The notes under the pieces are model-generated. The model worked only from the letters and a program-made list of their open reading frames with translations. It did not search any database and was not told the DNA's origin. A stretch of DNA of 64,000 bases, from the NCBI GenBank assembly GCA_003021085.1, contig PXRE01000011.1, positions 113,708-177,707 on the forward strand, in the 5' to 3' direction. Shown here one piece after another: positions 35,804 through 44,811 of this stretch. The position numbers and the translations under genes were made by a program. The stretch comes from Halobacteriales archaeon QS_1_68_20. GTDB lineage: Archaea; Halobacteriota; Halobacteria; Halobacteriales; PXRE01. The number at the start of each line of letters is the position of its first letter. The first letter of the stretch is position 1.

Positions 35804-36358
35804 ATGGCCCGCGACCCAGTCTCGCGGCGGCGATTCGTAGCGCTCGCTGGTATTACCGTCTCGACGGTCTCGCTCGCGGGGTGTGCAGACGAAGGTGGCG
35901 GTGGTGGCAACGGCGGCGGCGGTGACACGCCCGGGATGGACGAGACGCCGACCCCGACGCCGGGGGACGGCGGCGAGACGCCGACTCCGACGCCGGAAGA
36001 CGGCGGAGGCGGCGCCGTCGACCCGTCGGCGTGGGAGGGCGTCGAGGAGATCTACCTGGACGGGTACACCGAGGGCTGGGAGGGGGTCGCCCCCGAACCG
36101 ATCCAGGGCGAGACGAACCCGACGCTGGTCCTGTTCGAGGGCAACCAGTACAGCCTCACCTGGGAGAACCGCGACGGCGCGGCCCACGACTTCACGCTGT
36201 GGGACGACAGCCAGTCGGACGTGGAGTCGACCGAGCAGATGTCCGAGGAGGGCGAGACGCTGACCCTGGAGTTCGAGGCTACCCAGGAGATGGCCCAGTA
36301 CGTCTGTACCATCCACCCCAACACGATGATCGGCGACGTGCAGATCGAATCAGGGTAG
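35804..36358 (+). CDS. halocyanin-like cupredoxin lipoprotein
   Basis: 184 residues from ATG 35804. Twin Arg (SRRRFVALAG) and lipobox SLAGC give a Tat-exported lipid-anchored protein; a Gly/Thr/Pro-rich linker follows (residues ~35-70). The C-terminal ~105 residues are a plastocyanin-type domain with copper ligands His in AAHDF and the Cys-His-Met cluster in YVCTIHPNTM. Electron transfer at the membrane surface is expected. A GTTAAAG element is about 25 nt upstream. Confidence 0.85.
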   Translation: MARDPVSRRRFVALAGITVSTVSLAGCADEGGGGGNGGGGDTPGMDETPTPTPGDGGETPTPTPEDGGGGAVDPSAWEGVEEIYLDGYTEGWEGVAPEPIQGETNPTLVLFEGNQYSLTWENRDGAAHDFTLWDDSQSDVESTEQMSEEGETLTLEFEATQEMAQYVCTIHPNTMIGDVQIESG

Positions 36359-36752
36359 GGCGGCGCCGGGTCCGTCGTGGTGCCGGTTGATCTCTGCAAC
36401 GGTTTCTCGGTCGATATCTCGGTCAGCAACGGCCAGAAAGCCTCCGGGGGCTCTCGGTGGTCGGTGGTTTTGCCGGCAACGGCCAGAAAGCCCCCGCGGG
36501 CTGGACGACGGCGGACGACGTAAGCACCGGAAGGAGCGAAGCGACTGAGGAGCGCAGCAAGTCCCCCGAGTCGAGCCCGCGGCCCCTTTCAGTCCCACCC
36601 AGCCGATCGTCGCCACACGCCTCCCCAGCCGACTGCGTTACTCAGTCGCGCTCTCCGAGCGCTCCTTGCGTTACTCGTCCCTCGCGCGCCTGGGGCTCGC
36701 GGTCGCCGTGGGCGACACGCGAGCCAGCGCGCCACCTCCGGCTGTTCGGGGG
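36359..36752. repeat. intergenic region with haloarchaeal repeat copy B (36433-36600)
   Basis: About 390 bp without a gene. Two left-end-like motifs CCAGAAAGCC (36433 and 36483) and a right end CCCCTTTCAGTCCCACCC (36583-36600) match copy A at 14166-14462. The inner tract GGAGCGAAGCGACTGAGGAGCGCAGC is the reverse complement of the copy A tract. The rest, to 36752, is GC-rich with short inverted repeats. No transposase or ORF. Confidence 0.6.
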
Positions 36753-36782
36753 TATATGAATATATGCACATATATTCATATA
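36753..36782. repeat. 13-bp-arm AT-rich perfect palindrome
   Basis: Arm TATATGAATATAT (36753-36765), spacer GCAC, arm ATATATTCATATA (36770-36782). The arms are perfect inverted repeats in very GC-rich sequence. The end lies 4 bp from the stop of the enolase-superfamily gene, so it could be a transcription terminator hairpin or a protein-binding site. Confidence 0.75.
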
Positions 36783-36786
36783 CGCC

Positions 36787-37830
36787 TCACGCCCGGTCCA
36801 TCCCCTCGGGGTCGTCGGGCGGGGAGAGTGGACTCGCAGGCAGGTCCCCGGGGAGCGGGTTCTCGTTGTACCCCGAGGGGGCGACGTCGTTGGGGGCGCC
36901 AGGGTAGAACAGCGAGGCCAGCGCGTGGAGGTGCCGCCGGCCGACGCCGAGTTCGAACTGGCCGCCGCCGTACAGCGTGACGTCGCGCTCGATGGCGTAC
37001 TCGACCGTCTCCAGCAGCGAACGGACCGTCCCGAACCGCGAGGGCTTGACGTTCAGCCACGACGGGTCGACCGGCAACTCCCGGACCGACTCGACGCCCG
37101 TGATCGGGTAGTCCCACGAGAGGCGACCCTCCTGGCCCCTGAAGATGGATCGCGTCTCCTCGGTGAGCGCGGGGTCCTCGATCACCGCGTCCGGGAACGC
37201 CTCGACCACCTGCCGGTACAGGTCCCGGTCCGGGTCGGCGTCGACCTCCGTGCCCTCGTAGAGGCCCTTCAGGTCCAGCACGCGCACCCGGCCCGTCTCC
37301 GCGAGGTGGTCGATCAGCGTCGGCGACCAGTCGGCGGTCGGGTCGAGTTTGAACTCCGCGCCCGGGTTGGCCGCGAGCAGTTCCTCGATGCGGTCGAACC
37401 CGGCCTCGCCCAGGCGGGTGCTGACGACGAACCGCACGGGGTCGTAGGTGCGGTCGAGCGCCGCCGCCAGCGAGGCGTCGGCCTGCCGCAGCGCCAGGTC
37501 CAGCGCGGCGCTCTCGACGGCCCACCGCCGGAAGCTCGGGGCGTGGTGCTGCTCGGGCGGTTCGGGGAACAGGGCGACGTCGGAGAGCGCCCGGGAGAAC
37601 TCGTCGAACGTGAACTGGCCGGTCGGGAGGTCCGGCGGGTCCGCCCGGAGGGCGTCGTGGTCGGCCTCCCCGTAACAGACGTCCTCGCCGCGGCCGGTCT
37701 CGCCGTCGCCGCGCAGGCGGAACGTCGTCGTCACCCGCGTGAAGTCGCTGGAGGTGTCGACCTCCCGCCGCCGGAGGTCGTAGCCCTCGACGGTCAGCGG
37801 GAGGTCGGCGAGCCGTTCGTAGAGGGTCAC
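36787..37830 (-). CDS. enolase-superfamily enzyme, o-succinylbenzoate synthase-like
   Basis: 347 residues. N-terminal capping domain to ~residue 110, then a TIM barrel with enolase-superfamily acid/base features: VSTRLG, FKLDPTADW, metal ligands in VLDLKG, VIEDPAL and SWDYPI, and LNVKPSRFGT with the C-terminal Lys. This suits the MenC/OSBS or muconate-cycloisomerase groups. In menaquinone genomes MenC is expected, but no men genes flank it, so the substrate is uncertain. Start ATG 37830; the stop abuts the AT-rich palindrome. Confidence 0.75.
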   Translation of the reverse strand: MTLYERLADLPLTVEGYDLRRREVDTSSDFTRVTTTFRLRGDGETGRGEDVCYGEADHDALRADPPDLPTGQFTFDEFSRALSDVALFPEPPEQHHAPSFRRWAVESAALDLALRQADASLAAALDRTYDPVRFVVSTRLGEAGFDRIEELLAANPGAEFKLDPTADWSPTLIDHLAETGRVRVLDLKGLYEGTEVDADPDRDLYRQVVEAFPDAVIEDPALTEETRSIFRGQEGRLSWDYPITGVESVRELPVDPSWLNVKPSRFGTVRSLLETVEYAIERDVTLYGGGQFELGVGRRHLHALASLFYPGAPNDVAPSGYNENPLPGDLPASPLSPPDDPEGMDRA

Positions 37831-37933
37831 GGACCGACGTTGCTCCCCGAGGGGCTTAACGGCTTCCCGGCGGCCGTCCCGCCGGGCGCTCCCGACTCGG
37901 AACGTTTAACCGGCGCGGCGGCAACGCTCGGAC

Positions 37934-38083
37934 ATGGCCAAGTTCCCGGAAGCAGAGGAGCGCACCCTCGACAAGCTCATCTGCATGAAGTGCAACGCCC
38001 GCAACCCCCAGCGGGCCGACCGCTGCCGGCGTTGCGGCGCCAAGAAGCTCCGCACGAAGGCGCGCGAACCCCGTAGCGCCTGA
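37934..38083 (+). CDS. rpl40e: 50S ribosomal protein L40e
   Basis: 49 residues from ATG 37934. Starts [20 protein letters not shown] and has the two zinc-ribbon CxxC pairs, CMKC and CRRC, with a basic C-terminus ([13 protein letters not shown]). Length and motifs match archaeal L40e. Near-leaderless arrangement is likely: a GTTTAA element at about 37903-37908 lies ~28 nt upstream. Confidence 0.95.
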   Translation: MAKFPEAEERTLDKLICMKCNARNPQRADRCRRCGAKKLRTKAREPRSA

Positions 38084-38164
38084 CTGCGGCGTCCCGCCGG
38101 TTCGACGCATCCACGACCAGTTACTTCTCCAGTCACCGAATTCGTCCCCGGACGGCCGTCCCCG

Positions 38165-38776
38165 CTACTCGTCGGGGTACTTCGGCTCCCGCTTTTCCGC
38201 CCGTTCGAGGGCCGTCTCCACGACGTCCCTGACGTCGCCGTGGAAGACGTCGCCGTGCCCGGCGTACATGTGCTCGACGCCGTCTGGCATCCGGTCCAGT
38301 AGCGTCTCGATGCTGTCGATCAGTACCTCCCGTGACTGGCCCGCCATGTCCGTCCGGCCGAAGCTCCCGTAGTCGAAGGCGCCGTCGTCGTGGACCACCA
38401 CGTCCCCGCTGAACAGGCTGGACTCGCTCACCAGCGAGACGTGGTCGTCGGCGTGGCCCGGCGTGTGGACCACGTCGAAGGACTCGTCGCCCATCTCGAC
38501 CCTGTCGCCGTCGTCGAGGGCCTCGGTCCGCCGGGGGTGCTCGCCGTAGGCGTACAGGTCGGCGTCGAACGCGTCCAGCACGGCGTCGAGTTCGGCCACG
38601 TGGTCGCCGTGCTGGTGGGTCAGCACGACCGCGTCCAGGTCCGCGACGTGCTCGGCGACGACGTCCGCGACGCCCGGCATGGCGCCGGCGTCGACCAGCA
38701 CCGGCCGGTCGCCCGTCGCCAGGTAGGCGTTGCAGGTGAACGTCTCCGCGTCCTCGGTGACGGTGAGGACTTCCAT
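38165..38776 (-). CDS. metallo-beta-lactamase-fold hydrolase
   Basis: 203 residues from ATG 38776 (MEVLTVTEDAETFTCNAYL). Zinc motif THQHGDH (about 54-60), then HTPGHADDH, the Asp in LFSGDVV and a final His in MYAGHGD, so a compact glyoxalase II-like enzyme. An upstream in-frame ATG at 38803 extends it by nine residues with no supporting promoter. Probably cytoplasmic; substrate unknown. Confidence 0.85.
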   Translation of the reverse strand: MEVLTVTEDAETFTCNAYLATGDRPVLVDAGAMPGVADVVAEHVADLDAVVLTHQHGDHVAELDAVLDAFDADLYAYGEHPRRTEALDDGDRVEMGDESFDVVHTPGHADDHVSLVSESSLFSGDVVVHDDGAFDYGSFGRTDMAGQSREVLIDSIETLLDRMPDGVEHMYAGHGDVFHGDVRDVVETALERAEKREPKYPDE

Positions 38777-38951
38777 GTCCGGGTGGTCGGCCGGGGGCCG
38801 CAAAAACGCTGGCGTCGTCGTCGGAGTCGGCCGCGTCGCTCCGCCGACCTCGACCTGCCGGTAACCCGACGTTACCTGGCGACGGGGGCGTGGTAACGGT
38901 TCACAATAGCGGCGGGCAATTTTAGTGGTTCAATCTCATAGGCCTTCCTGT

Positions 38952-39131
38952 ATGGGCTTCGGGAGCTACGACGAATCGGAACAGGACGACCAGGAGATCG
39001 ACGCCGACTACGACGACGACACGGGCGTTTCTACGGGCGAGGCCGACCACGACGGCGACGTGGAGTACGAGATCGGAGCGAGCAACGACGAGCTGCTCGA
39101 CCGCCTGCAGGACATCAAGGACAACACCTGA
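38952..39131 (+). CDS. DUF5786 family small acidic protein
   Basis: 59 residues: MGFGSYDESEQDDQEID, a very acidic middle, then ASNDELLDRLQDIKDNT. This matches the small haloarchaeal DUF5786 family, function unknown. ATG 38952 follows CAATTTTAGTGG, a TATA-like element about 35 nt upstream. Confidence 0.9.
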   Translation: MGFGSYDESEQDDQEIDADYDDDTGVSTGEADHDGDVEYEIGASNDELLDRLQDIKDNT

Positions 39132-39214
39132 TTCCCCTCTTTATCGTCGATAAGTAGAGCTCCCAGTTACAGGATAGTGTAGTCCGTTGTCCGTGGACGC
39201 TTTCGGGAACACGT

Positions 39215-39442
39215 TCACGGCGTATCTCGACTCTCCCGTTTAGAGAGGAGCACAAATCCAATCAATAGCAAAAGAATTGCTGTGGAAAACCCGACTGACA
39301 TGAGCCCGGTCGTAATCGACCGAACCGCTTCCGGGGTAGGAGCGGAAACGGGCAAAACCGCCGCCAGGATCTGGAACCCCTGATTCAGTAACCCATACAC
39401 GGAATCGAAGAACAACACGACGGTGAACGACCCCAGAAACAC
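39215..39442 (-). CDS. small membrane protein, unknown
   Basis: 75 residues with two predicted membrane helices (FTVVLFFDSVYGLLNQGFQI and TAILLLLIGFVLLSK) and a basic C-terminus. Codon use is less GC-biased than its neighbours, in a locally AT-rich stretch of 39.1-39.6 kb. Start would be GTG 39442, which is not strongly supported. Unrecognised. Confidence 0.4.
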   Translation of the reverse strand: MFLGSFTVVLFFDSVYGLLNQGFQILAAVLPVSAPTPEAVRSITTGLMSVGFSTAILLLLIGFVLLSKRESRDTP

Positions 39443-39657
39443 ACACTGGCTAGATTAATCCAGAATCTCCACTGGTAGATACTCATGAGGATCTATCTTC
39501 TCACTTGTGAGTATGCACAAACGCTAAATAATTTTTCCCTCTGAATCCGATTAATTCTCATCGACCTACGGCCGAGATAGGATGCGCTCGGTTGATTTCT
39601 GCGACCAGCTTGCCGATGCCCGCTACGGTTTAGTCACCAGCGACCGTTCCGCGGGAC

Positions 39658-40209
39658 GTGAAAGCGGGCGTTCGCGCACTCGGAATCGCGGAGTCGTTCG
39701 ACGGCGACCGCAGTACCTTCGGGGGCGCGGTCGTCCGCGCCAGCCGCGTCGTCGACGGCTTCGCGTTCGCCTCGGCCACCGTCGGGGGGACAGACGCCGC
39801 CGAGACCGTCGTTGACTGCTACCGGTCCCTGGGCCGCGAGGACGTCCGCTACCTCCTTCTCGCGGGAATCGCGCCCGCCTGGTACAACGTCGTCGACCTG
39901 CGGGCCGTCCACGATGCGGTCGACCGGCCGGTGATCTGCCTCTCGTTCGAGGAGAGCGAGGGGCTGGAAGCCGCCATCCGCCGGGAGTTCGACGGCGAAG
40001 AACTGGCGACCCGGCTGGAGACCTACCGCACCCAGCCCGACCGCCGCCGGATCGAGGTCCACGGCCACGACCTCTACTACCGGGCGGTGGGGCTGTCCGA
40101 CGACGAGGCCGAGGACGTGGTGCGTGAGTTCACGCCCGAGGGCGGCCGCCCCGAACCGGTCCGGGTGGCGCGACTGGCCGCACGGGCCGCCGACACCTGG
40201 CGGCCGTGA
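39658..40209 (+). CDS. DUF99 (UPF0215) family protein
   Basis: 183 residues from GTG 39658 (KAGVRALGIAESF), with VVDCYRSLGREDVRYLLLAGIAPAWYNVVDL and RPVICLSFEES, the conserved segments of archaeal DUF99 proteins related to endonuclease-V-like folds. Function unproven. About 50 bp upstream of the uracil-DNA glycosylase gene, on the same strand. Confidence 0.85.
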   Translation: MKAGVRALGIAESFDGDRSTFGGAVVRASRVVDGFAFASATVGGTDAAETVVDCYRSLGREDVRYLLLAGIAPAWYNVVDLRAVHDAVDRPVICLSFEESEGLEAAIRREFDGEELATRLETYRTQPDRRRIEVHGHDLYYRAVGLSDDEAEDVVREFTPEGGRPEPVRVARLAARAADTWRP

Positions 40210-40261
40210 TCCGTCGCCGGCACGATCAAAGTGTTAAGGCCGCCCCGCGCCACCCTCCGGT

Positions 40262-40852
40262 ATGGACCACATGGACGGCCTGGCGGTGTCGGACTGTCCG
40301 TACTGCCCGGCGCTGGTCGACTCGCGGTCGCAGGTGGTCAACGGGGGCGGCCCCGAGGACGCCGACCTCGTGTTCGTCGGCGAGGCGCCCGGCGCACAGG
40401 AGGACGAACAGGGCGAACCGTTCGTCGGCCGGAGCGGGTCGCTGCTGGACGAGACGCTCCGGGACGTCGGGTTGGCCCGGGCGGACGTCCGGATCACCAA
40501 CTGCGTCCGGTGTCGGCCGCCCGAGAACCGCGACCCGACCGCGGAGGAACTGGACAACTGCCGGGGGTACCTCGAACACGAACTGGAACAGGTCGACCCC
40601 GAGGTGGTCGTCACGCTGGGCAAGGTTCCCAGCGAGCACCTCCTGGGTCGGGACGTCGCCGTGACGAACGAGGCCGGCGCCGTCGAGCCAGCGGAACTCG
40701 GCGGAAAACGGCGGCGCGTGCTGATCTGCGTGCACCCGGCGGCGACGTTCTACGACCGCAGCCAGGAGTCCACGTTCGAAGCGACTATCGAGAAGGCAGC
40801 CGAGTTAGCTGGGGCCGTCGACGGGGGGCAAGCGGGGCTGGACGACTTCTAG
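40262..40852 (+). CDS. uracil-DNA glycosylase, family 4-like
   Basis: 196 residues. GEAPGAQEDEQGEPFVGRSG is the catalytic signature, HPAATF the C-terminal His motif. Cys pairs near the N-terminus (C12/C15) and NCVRCRPPENR suggest the 4Fe-4S cluster of thermophile-type UDGs. Removes uracil from deaminated DNA. Stop overlaps by 4 nt the stop of the convergent phnE gene. Confidence 0.9.
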   Translation: MDHMDGLAVSDCPYCPALVDSRSQVVNGGGPEDADLVFVGEAPGAQEDEQGEPFVGRSGSLLDETLRDVGLARADVRITNCVRCRPPENRDPTAEELDNCRGYLEHELEQVDPEVVVTLGKVPSEHLLGRDVAVTNEAGAVEPAELGGKRRRVLICVHPAATFYDRSQESTFEATIEKAAELAGAVDGGQAGLDDF

Positions 40853-41871
40853 TTGCGCTCGACCTTCGTGCCGAGCCACTTGCGGATGTCCCCGAGGTCA
40901 CGGATCGCGTCCAGCAGGCTCCGGGAACTGCCGCCCTCCTCGCCGGGGCGCAGGCGCGCCCGCAGGCGCGAGGAGGTCAACTCGACGGTGAGGACGATGA
41001 ACACGACCATCAGGATGCCGGCCGCGGCGGGGCCGTAGTCCAGTAGCGACAGTTTGAGCTGGATGTACCGGCCCAGGCCGCCGGCGCCGACGACGCCCAG
41101 GCTGACCGCGACCCGGACGTTGATCTCCAGGGAGTACAGCGTCCAAGCGATGAACGAGGTCGACACCTGGCTGAGCATCCCGAACGAGACCGTCTGGGCG
41201 CGGTTGGCGCCCGTGGAACTGATGGCCTCGATGGGGCCGTCCTCGATCTCCTCCAGTTCGTCGGTGAACAGGCGACCGAGGATGCCGATGGTGTCGGTAC
41301 CGACCGCCAGCACGGCGGAGACGGGACTGATCCCGGCCAGCGGCACGTAGATGAGGATCCACACCAGCGCGGGAATCGCGCGGATGAGGCTCATCACGCC
41401 CCGGAACAGGAAGTTGAACGGGAACGGCGTCACGCGCTCGCTGCCGAGGACGCCGAACAGCAGGGCGAAGGGGAACCCGAGGATGGTTCCGCAGACGCCG
41501 ATGACGACGGTGACGACGCTCAGGCCGAGTAGCGTCGTCTCCTTGCCCTCGGTGAAGGAGTTCATCACCATGTCGAAGCCGGCCAGCGGGTTGGTGATCA
41601 CGTACCAGATCGTGTCGAACAGTCCGCTCCAGCCGGTGAGGCCGTTCTCGATGGAGTACAGCGAGAAGTCCTGGAAGTTCGGGGTCTTGAACGCCGCCAG
41701 CCAGTCGTACCACGTGGGCAACTGGTCGGTCAGTTCCCACAGGTCGAAGTTGAGGTACTGCAGGCCCATCCAGAAGATGGTCAGGACGCCGGCCACCGCG
41801 AGCACCGCGAGGGCCTGTCGCTGTCGACGGTGCCGCTGGATCCGGGCCAGGGTTTCCTCGATGGCGCTCAT
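40849..41871 (-). CDS. phnE: phosphonate-type ABC transporter permease
   Basis: 340 residues with a long N-terminal segment and six membrane helices. The inner-membrane binding-protein-dependent loop (EEIEDGPIEAISSTGANRAQTVSFGMLSQV) is the EAA contact region for the ATPase. ATG overlaps the stop of the ATPase gene (ATGA). Forms an importer with the genes at 41868 and 42675. Confidence 0.88.
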   Translation of the reverse strand: MSAIEETLARIQRHRRQRQALAVLAVAGVLTIFWMGLQYLNFDLWELTDQLPTWYDWLAAFKTPNFQDFSLYSIENGLTGWSGLFDTIWYVITNPLAGFDMVMNSFTEGKETTLLGLSVVTVVIGVCGTILGFPFALLFGVLGSERVTPFPFNFLFRGVMSLIRAIPALVWILIYVPLAGISPVSAVLAVGTDTIGILGRLFTDELEEIEDGPIEAISSTGANRAQTVSFGMLSQVSTSFIAWTLYSLEINVRVAVSLGVVGAGGLGRYIQLKLSLLDYGPAAAGILMVVFIVLTVELTSSRLRARLRPGEEGGSSRSLLDAIRDLGDIRKWLGTKVERN

Positions 41872-42635
41872 GCCTGGGCCTCCTCGGCCCCTTCGCCGGG
41901 GGCACCCTTTCCGACCTGCTCGCCGTAGTACAGTTCGTCGACCATCTCCATCGTGAGTTCGTCGGGACCGCCGTCGAACATGACCGACCCGTCGCGGATG
42001 CCGATGAACCGGTCGCCGAACTCCCGGGCGATGTTCACCTGGTGGAGGCTGGCGATGGTCGTGAGGTTACGCTCCTCGGCGGCTTGCTTCATGTAGCCCA
42101 TGACGTCGCGTGCGGCCTTGGGGTCCAGGCTAGAGACGGGTTCGTCCGCCAGCAACAGCGTGGGGTTCTGGACCAGCGCGCGGGCGATGCCGACGCGCTG
42201 CTTCTGCCCGCCGCTCATCGACCCTGCGCGCTGCTCGGCCTCGTCGAGGAGGCCGACCGTCTCCAGCGCATCCAGCGCGGATCGCTTGTCTTCGTCTTCG
42301 TACCACGTGAGGAGGCTCCGGATCCAGCCCGTGCGGCCGAGCGCGCCGGTCAGCGCGTTCCGGTAGGCGGACATGCTTTCGACGAGGTAGTGCAACTGGA
42401 ACACCATCGCCACGTCGTCTCGCTTGCCGGTGACCGGTTCGCCGCCCATCTCCACGACCCCCTCCGTCGGGGGAGTCAGACCGTTGAGGACGCGCAACAG
42501 CGTCGACTTGCCCGCGCCCGACGGCCCCAGGATGACGACGAACTCCCCCTCCTCGACCTCGAAGGAGACATCGTCGAGGGCCAGGGTGTCGGACCCGTAT
42601 ATCTTGGTGACGTTCCGTATCGAAACGGCTGCCAT
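41868..42635 (-). CDS. phnC: phosphonate-type ABC transporter ATP-binding protein
   Basis: 255 residues. Walker A GPSGAGKST, signature SGGQKQRVGIARAL, Walker B LLLADEPVSSLD and the switch His in SLHQVN. Best fits PhnC of phosphonate/phosphate-ester importers. Overlaps phnE by 4 nt and follows phnD by 39 bp. Confidence 0.9.
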   Translation of the reverse strand: MAAVSIRNVTKIYGSDTLALDDVSFEVEEGEFVVILGPSGAGKSTLLRVLNGLTPPTEGVVEMGGEPVTGKRDDVAMVFQLHYLVESMSAYRNALTGALGRTGWIRSLLTWYEDEDKRSALDALETVGLLDEAEQRAGSMSGGQKQRVGIARALVQNPTLLLADEPVSSLDPKAARDVMGYMKQAAEERNLTTIASLHQVNIAREFGDRFIGIRDGSVMFDGGPDELTMEMVDELYYGEQVGKGAPGEGAEEAQA

Positions 42636-42674
42636 GACTTGGGGTAACGAAAAGGTGATTGAAACGTCTGGCGC

Positions 42675-43652
42675 TTACGACTCGAGTTCGTCGAGGCTGA
42701 TGCCGAGTTCGGTCGCGACGTCGATGACGGGCTGGTACGTGTCGACGCCGGCCTCCCGGACGTCACTGAACCAGAGGTCGTCGTCGGTGTCGGCTTCGCC
42801 GTCCTCGCCGAGGTACACGTCGTCGGGGGCGTTCACGAACGCGTCGGTGACCGCCTGGGCCTCGTCGTCGGACAGGTCGGGGCTGACGACGATGGGTGCC
42901 CGCGGGATGCCGGACGTCTCCTCGACCGGTTCGATGCCCTCCTTGTAGTTGTCGGTGCCCGACTCGGCGACGGTGATGAACTGGCCCACGCCAGCGGCGT
43001 CGACCTGGCCGGCGTTCAGCGCCTCGAACGCTGGCGCGTGCCCGCCGGCGAAGTTCGCGCTGAAGTCGGCGTTGGCGTCCGACCCGGTCGGCAGGTCGCC
43101 GATGGACAGGCCGGCCTCCTTGAGCATGTACAGCGGGAACAGGCCGCCACTGGCGCTCAGGCGGTCGGCGAACGCGATGGTCTTGCCCTCCAGGTCCTGC
43201 AGGGAACTGATGTCGCTGTCGGACTGGGTGACGATGACGCTGGTGTACTCCCAGCTACCGTAGGCGAACCGCTGGAGGATGACGTCCGCCCGGCCCTCGT
43301 TGACACCCAGCGCCGCAGCGAAGGGGCCGGTCTCGGCGACGTCGCCGGTCCCGCTACCCATCGCTTCCAGGACCGCCGTGTAGTTCTGCGCGTACGTCAG
43401 TTCGGTCTCGTGGACCTCGTCCGACAGGTACTCCTTGACCGGCCCGTACTGGGACAGCATCAGGTCCTGGGGTTCCGACGGCGACATGTAGAAGTCCAGC
43501 GCGCCGTCGCCGTACGGCTCCGGCGTGGAGTTGTCGTCGGTGTTGTCGTCGTTGTCGTCGCCGCCGCCGCCGCCCAGACAGCCGCTGAGTCCGGTTAACC
43601 CGATAGTCGATGCAACGCTTGCGCCCTTGAGGAACTTTCGGCGGTCCACCAT
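42675..43652 (-). CDS. phnD: phosphonate-type substrate-binding lipoprotein
   Basis: 325 residues from ATG 43652 (MVDRRKFLKGASVASTIGLTGLSGC). Twin-Arg start and lipobox LSGC make it a Tat lipoprotein, followed by a Gly/Asp/Asn-rich linker. The PhnD-type fold contains QNYTAVLEAMGSGTGDVAETG, then KTIAFADRLSASGGLFP. First gene of the operon. True ligand (phosphonate, phosphite or phosphate ester) is not clear; no C-P lyase genes are seen in the window. Confidence 0.88.
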   Translation of the reverse strand: MVDRRKFLKGASVASTIGLTGLSGCLGGGGGDDNDDNTDDNSTPEPYGDGALDFYMSPSEPQDLMLSQYGPVKEYLSDEVHETELTYAQNYTAVLEAMGSGTGDVAETGPFAAALGVNEGRADVILQRFAYGSWEYTSVIVTQSDSDISSLQDLEGKTIAFADRLSASGGLFPLYMLKEAGLSIGDLPTGSDANADFSANFAGGHAPAFEALNAGQVDAAGVGQFITVAESGTDNYKEGIEPVEETSGIPRAPIVVSPDLSDDEAQAVTDAFVNAPDDVYLGEDGEADTDDDLWFSDVREAGVDTYQPVIDVATELGISLDELES

Positions 43653-43815
43653 GACTCGGTTGATAGAATCCAGAGTTGCCGGATAAAACTTCCCATTTCT
43701 AGTATGTAGCGGTACGTATCGCACACGTACCCGCCGGTAAGAGTCCGTTCGAGGGTCGCCCCGACCGTGCTCGTTCATCGGGTCCGCCCGGTTCAGCCCG
43801 GGACACGCCGGCCGG

Positions 43816-43977
43816 TCAGACCATGCCGTCGAGCGCTACCGCGAGGTCCGACTGGACCCACGCGCGGTGGTTGCCACGGTCGTAGATGACCATCGCCACG
43901 TCCTCGACGTGCAACGCGGCGTACTCGCCGTCGTCGGCCACGTCGTCCGGATCCGCGTCGGGTTCGTTCACGCTCAT
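43816..43977 (-). CDS. small acidic haloarchaeal protein
   Basis: 53 residues from ATG 43977: MSVNEPDADPDDVADDG, then EYAALHVEDVAMVIYDRGNH and RAWVQSDLAVALDGMV. Near-uniform G/C third positions support coding. A short beta-rich core with acidic leader, seen in haloarchaeal small DUF families. Function unknown. Not overlapped by a better frame. Confidence 0.7.
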   Translation of the reverse strand: MSVNEPDADPDDVADDGEYAALHVEDVAMVIYDRGNHRAWVQSDLAVALDGMV

Positions 43978-44150
43978 GTGGTATCACCGGCCGTGCCCGT
44001 GGCGCCGGCCGCTACCGCCAAGTACGTCGTCTACCTTGTTAAGAGTTATCAATCCGCAAATGTTATATGTCTAATCTGTCCGGGGCCGACCCGGTGGGCC
44101 GGATTGCGGCAGGCGGAAGTCACTTCCCGGCCGGGAGCGAACCCCGTGTC

Positions 44151-44810
44151 ATGAGCCGGGTCAGCGAGGACGTGAGCGTCGCGACGGCGTCGGTGGCGGT
44201 CGTCGACTACGGGCTAGGGAACCTCCGAAGCGCCACGCGGGGGCTCGAACGGGCCGGGGCGGCCGTGGAGGTCACCGACGACCCGGAAGCCCTGACGGCG
44301 GCCGACGGGATCGTCCTCCCGGGCGTCGGCGCGTTCCGCGAGGGCGTCGAAAACGCCAGACCGTACCGTGAAACCCTGCTGTCCACCGCCGAGAACCGGA
44401 CGCCGGTGTTCGGTATCTGCCTCGGGATGCAGATGCTGCTGACCACCAGCGAAGAGGCCGACCACGCCGGCCAGGGCCGGGCGGAGGGCCTGGACCTCGT
44501 CCCGGGTCGCAACGTCCGGTTCCCCGACGACCGGACGGTCCCGCACATGGGCTGGAACGACCTCAGCGTCCGCCGAGAGCACCCCATCGTCGAGGGCGTC
44601 GACGGCGAGCACGTCTACTTCGTCCACTCCTACTACGCGGTCCCGGACGACGAGAACGCCACCGTCGCCACGACGGAGTACGGCGTCGAGTTCCCGGCCG
44701 TCGTGGCCAACGAGACGGGCAACGTCTTCGGCACGCAGTTCCACCCCGAGAAGTCCGGGGAGGCCGGCCTCCGCATCCTCCGCAACTTCGTCGAGTACTG
44801 CGCCGACTGA
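44151..44810 (+). CDS. hisH: imidazole glycerol phosphate synthase, glutamine amidotransferase subunit
   Basis: 219 residues from ATG 44151 (MSRVSEDVSVATASVAVVDY). Class I amidotransferase triad: nucleophile in GICLGMQML and the His-Pro-Glu in QFHPEKSG. The VVDYGLGNLRS start and MGWNDL segment are HisH hallmarks. Supplies ammonia to HisF in histidine synthesis; hisF is not in this window. An ATG at 44067 lies near a TTATATG element but the extension is not conserved-looking. Confidence 0.92.
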   Translation: MSRVSEDVSVATASVAVVDYGLGNLRSATRGLERAGAAVEVTDDPEALTAADGIVLPGVGAFREGVENARPYRETLLSTAENRTPVFGICLGMQMLLTTSEEADHAGQGRAEGLDLVPGRNVRFPDDRTVPHMGWNDLSVRREHPIVEGVDGEHVYFVHSYYAVPDDENATVATTEYGVEFPAVVANETGNVFGTQFHPEKSGEAGLRILRNFVEYCAD

Positions 44811-44811
44811 G

